From: Montifringilla adamsi
Taxonomy: Eukaryota; Chordata; Aves; Passeriformes; Passeridae
NCBI GenBank assembly: GCA_017590115.1
Contig: JAGGNK010012114.1
Coordinates: forward strand, 3,806,389-3,870,388
Reading direction: 5' to 3'
Length of the DNA stretch: 64,000 nt
The translations under genes were made by a program, and so were the position numbers. Below the pieces are notes generated by a model. The model did not search any database, was not told the DNA's origin, and was given only the letters and a program-made list of their open reading frames with translations. Below are positions 38,101 through 50,449 of the stretch, piece by piece (the first letter of the stretch is position 1; every line of letters begins with the position of its first letter).

Positions 38101-41100
38101 GCTACCTGTAATTTATTTGGGGTTTCAATTCTGCAGGGAAAGACTTTCACATTTTATTAAATTTAGTATTTTTTAAAATAAAGTAACAAATGGTGCAGTC
38201 AAAAAAGTATTTCAAAAGGCACACGACAAGAAAAAAGATTAAATTATCTTAAAATGTGCAGAGAGAGTTTTAGAGGAAGATTTGACTTCAGTGATAAACT
38301 TTTTGCAATTTATTGACTCATAAAAGTCATAAAAATGAATGATGCAATAGTTATGAAATAAAAAATGAAAGGCAACTATATTTATAGGGACATATCTGTT
38401 AAGAAGTGTTTTAATAACAGGCAGTATTTTATCACTATCTGCTTCAAATCCTTTCTAGACTTGTATTTAAAATGCTTAGTCCACAACTACCACATTAAAA
38501 TCCCAGACCCCATAAATCACAATGCAAACTAAAATCTCTTGTCTACTAAGTCAAATTTACAAAACCGGCGACTCTGTTTAGTGCTTAGCACTCTTTTTGT
38601 GTAAGCAAACAAAAAATATTCCAATTAGATTTTTTAAAAAATCCTGCCTTTTCAAAAATAACATAAAATAAAACATGATCCCAGTTTCAAACTAAGTGTC
38701 TTGTGCCTTTTTAAAAAACATGTCTGGAGTAATAAAAATAGGATGCAAATATTTCTGAAACTTTTTGTGAACAAATTTAGAAGTGCCTTAAATTTAGTCA
38801 CTAGCTACAAGGTACCAAATCTCAGCAGAATATGATGTATTGTCCCCAACAAGTAGCAGCTGCTCTCTCTAAACTGCATGAACCACAGTACATCTTGGAG
38901 AAGTATCCAAAAAGTTCTGCAAGAAAGCTTTTGCCTTGCGGTGTACACAGATCAGTGTCAGTTCAGGCAGGAAGCTTGCTGAGTTTGCACTGAGAGCAGA
39001 GAAAGTTCATTTAATTTTTCATATTTCCCGGCCTTTGTCTCTAGGGTTTGGAGGTTCAAAAAACTTGTTGTCTAGAAAACGATGTTCATTGTTAGATTGC
39101 AGATTTTATTTTACTGGTAAATTTTGAAAAAGGTATAAATTAAAAACAATAAAAAAGGATAGTTTCCAAAAAGACAGCTGTACTTAAAAGTACAGCTCCC
39201 TATTTCAGATAGAGAGACAAATTAGTTTGATTTTCAGATAACCACTTACTGCCATCTATGCAAAGGTAATTCCTTTAGTAGATGTATTAAGATATTAACT
39301 GACATAAAAATGGTCAGAGTAACACACACACATGCAACAGTAAACTTAGGAGAAGTAGACCAGCATGTAAGACATTTTCATTTTAACTACGATTTAAGGC
39401 CTTACACACAATTTAAACTTCCAAGGTATGAGGAATTAATTAAAAATTACTACAGATCTACTGACTTTTGAAAGAAATAAGTCAACTCTCTTTAAGACTA
39501 TGTACATACATTCAAGTTATTTAACATCTTCATATACACTACACTACTTCTACCAATCTCAGTTTGCATTAAGAATATACATAGGATCTTGGGGTTTTTC
39601 AAGGAGAGTTTGGGCAACATTGCCAAGACAATTCTTGGGCTAAAACTTTCCATGGAGTTGTCTGCCTCAGACTTTGCTTTTAAATTCACTTAATTAATTT
39701 TTAGCAAACATTCATTTAGCTTTTCCAAGAATTCTCAAGGAATACTCCAGTTTCTTTGTCTCATGACTGTTGTTCTTCTTCCTGATACCTTTGCCTACAT
39801 CATTATACACCTTCTCCAGAGACAGAAATGCTATGGAAAAAACAGCACATTGTCCTGTAGTCAGACACACATACCTGAATCTGCAGCCTTAAACTCCACA
39901 GTGCTATACAAGTAATTAACTCAGGATCATTTAGGAAACATGCATCAATTCTACAGACTGCTCCCCCATCAATCCACAATTAGATATTCAATGAAATGAC
40001 AGCTCAATCTTCCTTCTCACAAGCAGCAACACTTCAAACAAGTGCACTGACTCTCAAGGCTGAGCATCTGTGGTGAAAAAACTGCAGTCAGTGTTATCTG
40101 CAGTAGTTTTTCATATATGTGCATCTTGCATGTGGCATTTTACTCTGTCATTTGTTTTGGTGACACTTATACAAGATCAAATTAGCATGGTGAAAAAGGA
40201 CCTTGAGTTTCATAAGTGATTTTGGCCAAGCACAATGTCTGGTTCCTACTGGTTTGCAAATAATGATGAATCTGGATTATAACAGACTAAGCTTTAGTTC
40301 TATATATGTGTTGTGGATGAAGGTATAGCAGCAAAGAAATCCAATGCTGCAAAACTAAGTCAATTTTTCTGAACTGAAAACTGGTAGCAGGGAGCCTAAA
40401 CACCACAGATCAGGTTATTGAACATTTGTTATCATGCTATAAAAAATATACAAAGCACTGTGACAAATGTCACAGACGAAACCACAAAATACAGGACAAA
40501 TCAGAGTCTGGTAAAAAAGTTAAGTCTCCTCCACCATTAGATCAGTCACTTAAAAATGGTACATCTCTTTCACCCTTCTGCTGATAGTCAGTCTACTATC
40601 CTTGAACCTTGACTCCATTTTGGCTGTACACCTATTTATCTAGAGATGTATTTAAGAAGAGAAGGCTGCTGGTGCTCTCTAAGAGATAATTTACCAATAT
40701 TTTTGTACTGAGAAATGAAAAAAAGCAAAGAAAAATAAATTATAACCATAAAAAAATCCTCACTGTTTCTCTTATTCCACTGTCAAATACAGGTAATGAA
40801 CAAAGTTATTTAGCTTATTCATGAATAACACAGAGACAACTTAAAATCTGGAAGCGGTTTTTGAACCCTTGAAGGTTTAAAGCAAATCCTTTAAAGCAAA
40901 TCATTGATTTTTAAAAGGAATACTTAAAAAAGCTAGGAAGCAAGAAGTACTGGAGCAGTATTTCTGTAAATCATGGGTTAAGTGTCTCAAGTTTCATGAA
41001 GAAACCACATCAGTGTGGTGAGATTCAAGTAACTAGCACAGAAACTTTCATTTACTGCAGTAAAAGAAACTGTTATAATGTAGGTATTTTCCTGCAATCA

Positions 41101-43445
41101 AACAAGGAGCTCTTTTCAGCTATACTGAGAAAAAAACCCCTTCAATTTAAGTAAGTAGTTGCATCCAATTCCATGACACAAAGATGAAATTACATCACTG
41201 CTAGCAGCTCCACCCTAATGGCAGGCAGTAATCATGACACGTACTTTATAGTACAATGCAGGATCAGCAAGTAGCACACAGCTAGATTAATATCAATAAT
41301 TTAGTGACCAACTTGGAAGCTAATCTTTTTTTTTTCCATCTACATTTACACAAAGGATGTTTATATAGCAATGTTTAACAGTGCCTTCAAGTACCAAGTG
41401 TTTAAATATATAAAATACTAATGAATACTTTAACCATATGGTCAGCCCAGAATGCATATGCAAGTATACCTGTAACACTTATCTGAAAATGAATACATTG
41501 CCGCTAGACTAATGAAATCTTCTGTATAAGTAAGGAATTCTTTCATCTGCATATTAGTTTTACAATTAATTAGATTTAGATTAAGCTAAAACCAAATAAA
41601 CCTCCAATTATAACTTATTTTTGCATCCCTTAACTCTAAATGCTATACTTCCACAATTTCACTGAAATGTATTTCTAGTTACCGATATATATTGGTAACT
41701 AGAGTATTTCTGAAAAGAATATCCTAAATATCAACAGCAAGGATGACTGGACACCAAGACCAAGGACAATACTGATCCTGGGACCTGCCAAAAGAGGAAT
41801 AAAAATATAAGAACAAGCTGTACGGCTTTTTTAAGTGGATTTTACTAATACAGTTATGATGGTCAATATTTTAAATGCTATAATCTACTATGTGTACAGG
41901 ATTAGACAGAAACATAATCATATCTTCCCTAGATACATGAAGAGTGACAACACTTCAGAGTTTCTAACCAGCCCTTCATTTCACAGACAAATACAACTGG
42001 CCTGCTCCGAGCTACAACTGTCTGACAGCTCTCGTAACTCTAGTAACAAGTAACTCTAGTACATTAGTTGTATTCTATAATGAGAAGATTTCAGAAAATT
42101 AAAATACTTTTCACATTTCTTAGATGTCCATACTAACTTCCTGAATTTTGCAGGCTATCCCCTTTGAGTTAGTTTCTTCCAAAGCACATGGGGTTTTAGA
42201 AGCAAATCTTGGGAGTTCTGGCACACCTATTTCCTTCCTACTCATTAGACTTATCCTCTACACATCCATCTCTTTTATTCCTGACCTCTCTTTTGTAGTT
42301 TTCTTTTTCTTCATTATGTTCTTCATTATTGTGATTCTCTCAAGTTTCATTTTATGACCTAGGTGTAATGTAGAAGGATTCAAGATGCTTCTATATTAAA
42401 AAAGGGATATACGGTCTCTTCTGGTTTTAACTGCAAACAGATGTAACTGCAAAATAGGATGAACTAAGCTCTTGTTCATCAAGCATATCTGAATAATAAC
42501 AGCGATAATCATTCATGATAAAAATAATAGCCTTCAAGCACATCACAACACAGAAGAAAGTCTCTCTTAATATAAGAGATCTTTGAAAAAATAGGTTAAA
42601 TATTACAGGTTTTTTCAGGTGCAAAAGAAAAGGGACAAACATCAAGTTTCAGATTTTAAGAAAAATCCCAAGCGCAGATAAACAAACAAACAGAAGCCCA
42701 TATTTATCTTTGTGCACCAACTTCCTATGCCTTCCGAAATCCTTTAAAAAAAGTCCTCTAGTTTATACAAGACAGAGGCAACTCACTGCTAATATGGTTT
42801 CAAGAAATAATATTTTTTATTTTGTGTTTCTCACAACACAGGGATATTTCTGTAGGGCAGGACTGCCTTATTACTTAAATGTCTATGACAGTCTGAAAAC
42901 TAGGTATACAGGGCTTAAATACATCACTTTCAGAAGGTACTAAGCTGCAGCATCTGCAAAAATTTATCAGAATAAATATTTTCAGTCATATTATAATTCT
43001 GCATTTTTTCTCTTAGATGAAGTTTCAGGTTGAGTAAGTTTCCAAATTAATCTATTAACATTCAATTCCAGTGGCAAAACCAGACTTGCCTGAAAAGAAA
43101 GTTGGCCATGCTCCCTCCCTGCTACACTTGGGAGTATTTTCACAGAAGCAGGGTTACTAGAGGAAATAAATCAATCTTGAATGCTCCAGAAGTTTGTCTG
43201 GCATCACTGTAATGCCTCTTCCATTGGGCCCTGGGTCCTGTCTCCCATGAGAAAATGTACCAAGTTCTCTTCTTTTATCTTCTCCCTCTTTGGCCTGCAT
43301 TTCATAATTGCCAACACAGCACTGAAGGATCACAACCTGTCCCCTGGGTAGGATAATTTTCAACACAGAGATATAGCAATACACAGCTACTTAAAGGCCC
43401 TCTGTTGGCAAAAGAAAAAAGCATATTTGGTTGAAGGAGGGGATG
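35169..43445. other. Long AT-rich stretch without recognisable genes
   Basis: Over 8 kb no gene or firmly identified repeat is seen. Sequence at 36632-36680 (gagaacatacagttcaaactccctgctcgagg) weakly resembles the CR1 3' region in reverse, but it is too diverged to annotate. A perfect 9-bp inverted repeat lies at 41675-41702. All frames are shorter than 75 codons after 35.5 kb. Confidence 0.5.
41675..41702. repeat. Perfect inverted repeat (9-bp stem)
   Basis: ctagttacc (41675-41683) and ggtaactag (41694-41702) are exact reverse complements around a 10-base AT loop, giving a near-palindromic 28-mer. A gtatttct word occurs just outside both arms (about 41668 and 41704). That is a small direct repeat, which could be a duplicated target or chance. 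Confidence 0.75.
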
Positions 43446-43523
43446 AATATCTATATCTATATATATAGATAGATATAGATATATATAGATATATATAGAT
43501 ATAGATAGTATTTCTATATATAG
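43446..43523. repeat. TATC/TAGA-type microsatellite, self-complementary
   Basis: About 78 bases of tatc/atag/atat words: left half tatctatatctatatatat, right half repeated agatatagatat. The halves are largely reverse complements of each other, so the tract can fold into a long AT hairpin. Compound (TA)n/(TAGA)n slippage explains it. The minus-strand frame here is a repeat artefact (a Tyr/Ile/Leu/Ser run). Confidence 0.85.
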
Positions 43524-45896
43524 TTTGAAGTGACACATTCACATTTTCTTAGTGTTTCTTTCTCATAACTGTCTCATTTTTAAACACTGTCCCCCACATT
43601 CCCCGAGCTGCACAAAATCCCCAGACTCTCTCCAGACTCACACTAAACCCTGAATTACATTTTTGCAATATAGAGAATTCAAAACACATTAATGAGGTTT
43701 ATCTGTAAATTTATCTGTTTTTTTCTCTTTGTTCATAAGATACTACTCATGCTATGTAAACAACAGGACTCTTCTTGCACAAGATTATGGAATGACAAAA
43801 AACATTAATTATATCAAGTAACTATAATAATGTTGACTAGAGCCAGACAGAGAGTAATGAGAAGTGTAATTTCCAGCATTAAAATAATTTTGAGGAATCA
43901 TGAGAAAGAACTAAGCACACATTTTGTTTTCTTTGGATAGGATCTATACAGTATAGGGAAGGAAGAGATATTTTCATGTCCCTAAGGAAGTTCTATTCCT
44001 TTTGCCCTTGAACAGCATTCAGTCCAAACACTGTCTCTTTACCTAGCACAAAGCCTATCCCATCAATTTCTGTTGTATAACCACTGAAACAGCTTTTTCA
44101 TAGAAACATGTACTGTAATGTTTTCTTTCTGCTGCTTAGCACCACACATTGGTGATGGTGTCAGTGTCACTAAATACTAAGATAAAAACAGGAGAAAGAC
44201 CACTCACAGTCATCGATAGACAGTAACCTTTCATTCCATCACTGCCCATGATAGACAAAAAACAAACTGCACCACGTACCCCTGACCTCCGCCTTGAATT
44301 ATTTGAATCATCGTGGTGAGAAAACACTGCAAGGACATTAACAGAAATACAGTTCACACATAAATGAGTTTAGAAAGCCTACATGACAGGAAGGTGAGCA
44401 TTTACTGCTCTGGTGCAGCTTTTGTTGTGTCCTGAGCACAGCCTTAAGCATCTCTCAGTGTTTCTTATGTCACCGGCTGCTGAAAGGCTGGGTTCCCTCT
44501 CCATTCCCTACTCCATCAGCACAACAGCCTTAATCTTCCACACCAGCACAACTGACAAACAATAGAATGTACTGAAATTGAAGACTTTCATGTGACTATG
44601 ACAAAAGACAAGACGGCAGCAATTGCTCCTGGAAGAACAATGCGTCTTAACCACATGCAGAATGGGAGCCTCAACCCTTCAATTTAGCTTTTCCCTCAAG
44701 TGTCTCACACCTTCAACTACGAACTAATCAAGCCAAAAAGGCAGAGGGAGAGAGATGTCATTTCTATTTTTAAATACAAAGGAGACAGGTACTATCAACA
44801 TGAAGGCTAGCAAGATTGACACAGATAAGATCTAACAATCATGTCTAACAGTCACTTTGGTTAAGTCAGGCATACACTAATACAGGCCTTTTTCATCAGA
44901 TTTGCATAGTATGTTTCCGTTCAAGAAAGACAGGCTTGAATAGTGTATTTCACTAAGATGTTCTGTAATATTGTGGTTGGCCTGCCAGTGGAATATTCAC
45001 GGATATATAGATTTTTTTAATATCCTTGGTATTCCTTTTCATCATAAAAAAGTAAACTTAGTATATCGGAAAATATTTGTAAAATGCTCTGCCTCTTTCT
45101 CACAGCATGAAGCAAGCAGGAACTTAATGTATTTCTGAGTCTACATTAATTCTATAATCCAAAAATGAAGTGTCACCAGGGTTCCCAGTTACCTAATACA
45201 CTTTTGAAAAGTATGCCTACACAGTCTTATAACTAAAGGTCTCATAAAAAGGCAAGCTTATAAATAAGCACACTTTACATTCATAAAACTTCATAAGAAA
45301 TTCAGAGAGACTGCTACGAGTCACTAATGGTACTTCTGATGCTGAAGAACCTCATTTTCTTCATTTAGCATTTTCATCAACTTCATATTGCATTTTAATG
45401 AACAGACTGCCAACCAAACAAAAAATGACTGGACTTAGTTATGTTCACACACAGGAGCACAATAGCCCAGGGTAACTTGTTGTGGAGGTAACTAATATTT
45501 TAGACGACTGAAATCAATGTGTCTTACAAAAACAGGTACTTCACTAAGTCTTAAAATACCAAATTGTAGGCACACTAGTAAGTAAGATACAAAAAACCCA
45601 ACTGAATGCAAAACAGCAAGGATTTTACTAGAAAAAGTCACACTACAATGTGGAAGGAAACCATTGAACTGAAAACAAGATTAAGAGTGGAGTTCCTTAC
45701 AAACCATCATGACAAATGACCTTGTAGAAAAAATAAAGAAAAAGCCCTAGATCATAAATATAATACTTGATGATGGTTAAAAAAAAAAATAAAATTGTAT
45801 CAATACAGAATAAAATCAGAATATCATATTGCAAGAACTGAATAGCCATCAAGGACCAAAGTGATAGTAATGACAAAATACAATAGCACAAAGACA
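43524..45896. other. AT-rich non-coding stretch
   Basis: No gene or repeat family is recognised. The minus frame at 44136-44357 (73 codons) has no motif. An A10 run lies near 45780. Confidence 0.5.
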
Positions 45897-46440
45897 AGGT
45901 CAAGCATTCTGGGAACGGGACAAATTTCCACTGTAATTCTACTAGCAAATCATCAAGTCAAAATAATAGAGCAGGGGAATGACTTGGATGTATTAATCAA
46001 TTGGGATGAATACAATCTGTCAAAGACCTCCAAAAGACATATGCAATCTGGCTATATCAAGGGACAAGTTTCCAGTGGAGATGGGGATGTTTTACAAGAA
46101 ACTGGTAACATCTCATCTGGAGCTCTGTGAATAGTTCTGGTCACCTCTCAGAAAATTCATGATTTAAGCTCTAGTATGTGCAGAGGAAAACTACAAGAAT
46201 AACAACAGAAGTGAGGATAACCACAGTATAAAGAGGATACCACTGGTGGTTGTTTAATTAGCCTAGTAAAATGAAAGCTGAGAGGCAATTAATACTCTCT
46301 GTAAACAAACCAGGCATGTAAGAAAAAGGAAGGAGAAAAACTCTTAAGCTATAGGCAACACTGGCATACAAGAAGTGGGTATTAACACTTATTTAAGTGG
46401 GTATTATAGGAACTGGAAGCCTTCATTACCAGGTGAACAA
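45897..46440 (+). mobile_element. Ancient CR1-like LINE fragment, sense on plus strand
   Basis: The translation near 45980-46010 reads GNDLDVLINWDE, matching the pattern of the CR1/L3 reverse-transcriptase C-terminus (KDLGVLVDEKL in younger copies). The DNA then follows the usual order: ggctatatcaaggg, ttacaagaaactgg, catctcatctggagctctgtg, agttctggtcacctc, cagaggaaaactacaagaat, aaatgaaagctgagagg, and ending near aactggaagcc. Divergence is high and the frame is closed by stops after about 46130. It therefore predates the younger minus-strand CR1s in this window and lies in the opposite orientation. Both ends are approximate. Confidence 0.72.
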
Positions 46441-49400
46441 TATGCTGAATGGTTTTTGCTAGCAGTCGTCAAGGCAAGTAACAGCACAGGTGCAAGATGG
46501 GTATTTTTGGTTTGGTTATAAACAGTACTATTGTTGCTGAAAGCCAGAAGATCTCAGAAGCCCTTTTTTCTATAGGCCTGTGCCTCACTCATATTCCAAG
46601 CTCACATACCACCACCCTGACAGCCACTGGTTTCATATCTTATCTTTGCATATATATAGTATGGAAAATCATTTGCACACACTTGCCAACAAAACCTCCT
46701 TACTCTGAGGTATTCCTCAGCCTGAAGACTGTAGCTGAAAGGCTAAAATACTATCTTTTTCTGACCTAACCGCTGGTGCATCTAAAGGTGGTTTTGTCAG
46801 GTTCTCCTGTAAACAAAAGCTTAGGGTATTTTTGATGTCTGCAAGACATCCCAATGCAACAGCACCAGACAACAACTTTATAGCTCATGCTGTTTTGCAT
46901 AATTAACCAATTTGCCAATTCCAGCTTCTTCTCCCCATTCTTATATTATAATCCCATAGAAAGCCAGTAATAAACTAACAGCTGCTCTGTACTGCAATGT
47001 AGAACAAACTAAATCAACAAGCCAAGCACTCTTACCACACTATTTAATATAAGCAAGCTCCTAGCATTGTGAGAACTTATATAAGGGTTTCAATCTTTCA
47101 AGAAACGTAACTTTGTCATGGAATGTATAATTACATACAAAGACTGAATCATACTGATAATAAATTTCATTATTTAAATGATAAAAAGATAATGCATTTA
47201 AAAAATAAGGTCCCAATTTAAAGAAAAAAAAATAAATGAGGGTGCATAAAAGTTGTAACATGTGAAATAGTGTACTAGCTGTTTAGTAACTTTTAACAAG
47301 TTAAAAGCAAGAAGCAGCTGAGATCATGTAACCCAACAATTACAGGGACCCAACAAAAACTTGAAATGTGCTTTTGCAATCTGTATCATGCCTAAGTATG
47401 TTCAATTTGGCCCATATGCTAAATCTGTAATACTTGCTTGAACTTACACCTAGCAACCTAGCAGGGCACCTATTTTTTTTCAAACAGCAGGCTCAGTAGA
47501 CACGTAAAAACACCGCTTGTCTTACCCAAAAGTTGCACATTATCCTAATGAAGAGTAAGAAATCCAGAAATCCAAGCAGACTAGCAATGGTCTTCCTCTA
47601 ATATTACCTTGATTCATCTAGCACATTAGTTATTTGTATTAGTCTGGCTGCTTTATGAACGTGCATCCAGCAAGACAGATGTGCAGCAAATCCCGAATCC
47701 CTGGTGTTCAGACCCTTCAAAATTCTCTACCCAGTCAGCTGTAAAAAGGCAGTATATTCTAGAACTGTGCAGTCACAGGTGGAAGACTACACTACTTAAA
47801 CCTGTGCAGATTGCACCATCAAACTAGCACTTATTTTGGCATTTTAAAAGTGGATGGCAATAGAATTGAACATAACTAAACACAGAAGTGTATGCTTAGT
47901 TACAAATGTGAACTATATGAACCACTGATATAAACACAATCCTCTTCATGTGCTGCCCAGGGCTGGCAGGAAAGATGATGAGCTCTTTACCTAGTGATGA
48001 GGAGGTATTTTCATTCAGTATAAAAAAATAGGATAAATTATTCAATGTCTAATTCTGTAATAGGCCTAAACATCACCTAAATTGTGCACCTTGCTTGCCC
48101 AATTCCCACCACTGTTATATTACTGCTACATTACTCAGTTACTTTTCCTTCCAGTTAGCTAGAGCTTGTGCTTGCAGACAGTGCGCTAACACACTAATCT
48201 TAATTACTGCTGTTATTGAAAGCTCACTGTCAGTTTCTGTAGGCACTTAAAGACAAATTTAGCTTGGGCAACTATTGTCTCTGTACCTCATTTCCTTGCT
48301 AGCTTGGTTTACTCCCTTTCAGCTAAATTCAGTCTCTGCATCACCATATTCTTTTTTATAATGAAAAAATCCTAACTAGGGTATACATAATTCATTTTTA
48401 ATAAACCATAACTGTCTCCATCTAATATATGGTTCAGCCTGAAGCACGCATACAATAAAAAGAAAACCATGTTAAGGAAGGTAGCATGGTGATCAGGGAG
48501 AGAAAATCAAATGTAAATACCAAGTCAGCACAACCAAGAAGGTAACTTTGAAGGAAGGAGGGAAGGTCTTACTTGCTGCTTCAAGAGCCACATTCCTGGG
48601 GAAAAATAGCAAGCTCCTCCTCTTTCAGGATCAGGTATACACTTAGAAGTTTTTCTGCATGGATGATATTGATTTGGAGGCATTACTTATGTAATGGCCA
48701 TCTGTAATGTTATAATTAGACTGAGAAGCATACATGCTGGATTCCTTTTCCATTCTGCTAGCATGCAGCCCTTCACCTATAACCAGAATATTAGGTATCT
48801 TTGGCAATAACCTTTCTCTGTGAGATTTGTCCTTTCAGGCAAAACAGCATTCTCTGCTTAAACATATTTAATCTTCTTTGGAAGTATACAATAATCTCAG
48901 TAGACACCAGCATTTCCACTGTTTCTCTAAAAATCATTCATTTGACATGAAATATTTGATTACTGAAGTTACTTGATAAATTAACATTATGAATGATTCC
49001 ATGACAACAAACGAAGATATAATAATAATAATTTAAATGAAAATGTTTTCCTTAGAAATTGTCAACTTAAAGTTACCTTTCAAAAGTAACACCAACACTA
49101 ATTTTCTGTTTCATTGTCATTTTTCCTTCTGCTGCTAATCTGAGAAAGACATTCCCGTTAGTGTAAGAGCTACAAAATGACAACATGTGATTTTCCTGTT
49201 GTATGGTTTGTCCATCAGTTTTGAAATAGATCAAGAAGAGGGATTTTATTTTAATGGTACAGTCTTTGAAAAGAGATGATGATTGAGGAAAATGGCTAAA
49301 ATAATATAGCAAACTTCTAAATCAAATGTGACATTGAAAAACCTAATTATTCTTTGTGTAGCTCTTTCCCTAAATTCCTAAAGCATATCCCACATCTGTG

Positions 49401-50435
49401 GATAGAAAACACGAAAATACCAATACAAGAGAATACAACTAGAAAATTTAGTATTTACACAAGATGAAGAACCACAAGGTTAAAAATACAGGCTATACGT
49501 GTGCTCTGCCCTATGGCAATTCAACTAGGCATTTACAATTATTTAAATCACAATAAGGATCGGTAGGGTATCAGGAGCTGTGATATTCACCCTCTGGTGG
49601 TTTCTTCCATGTGCTTAAATTTCTCAGTGACATAAAAACTGTGTAATACAACTGCAAGACAGCTTTATCTGAAAGCAGTATCTGTTAAAACTGTCCACGT
49701 TATTAATATCCACTACCTACTGGTGGCTATATACAGGACAATCTCAGACCAGCAGCCTAAAAATATGTATCTGCACCCCAAGATGACAGCCTTACAACAG
49801 ACTGCCTTTTTTTGTTCTCTTTTCTAAGTACAATTTGTTCTGTCCAGAACTCCTATTTGAAACACTCCAGCAAAATGTTTTGAGAAACTGGCTACATCTC
49901 CACTGCAATTTTCAAGTTTCAGTGCTTTTCTCAAGGTGCCTGAGGTATGTACTACCTTATGTACACCACTTCAATGCCCAGCTTAAATAAAATATATTAC
50001 TTTCAGATGAAGTGATGGTGCAGGTAAAATGACAAATTGTTACAAACAATAGAAACACACACCCAAGTGCCCTGGTCTACTGCTATTCCACCCAAAGCAA
50101 TTGTTCCATAACTTAGCACAAGCCCATGACCAGAAAAAATTCATAATGTCCTTCTTCTGCAAGACCAACATGACTACCTGTGGTAGAGTTCAATTTGCAA
50201 TTACTACGTAGATCATGGTTCAATATTTAGCCTGAAGTAAAACATATATTAATTCCACTTTTGCTTTGCAATACTCCTTTTCCTCAAGCTGGAACATAAA
50301 AGGACAAAAGCTCATCTCAGTAAAGCTACTCCAAACAGCACTGGCTTAAAGCACAGAAAACCTCTAGGCAGAGTAGTTCCTGTGCACCTGGAAGCACAGG
50401 AAGCACCAGTACACCTCCCTCACTGGGATGAGGCT
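46441..50435. other. AT-rich non-coding stretch
   Basis: No gene or repeat family is recognised. A small perfect hairpin (gatgtct, gca loop, agacatc) lies at about 46832-46848. Frames are shorter than 90 codons and have no motif. Confidence 0.5.
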
Positions 50436-50449
50436 GTTGCCTAGACAAC
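50436..50449. promoter_or_regulatory. RFX-type X-box-like palindrome
   Basis: gttgcctagacaac fits the X-box pattern bound by RFX factors (GTNRCC, short spacer, RGYAAC) at nearly every position, with half sites GTTGCC and GACAAC around a 2-base spacer. X-boxes are known from ciliary gene promoters and MHC class II promoters. Here it sits in a slightly GC-richer patch (50390-50560) with no recognisable transcription start, so function is only inferred. A single 14-mer match in 64 kb is not rare enough to be conclusive. Confidence 0.3.
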
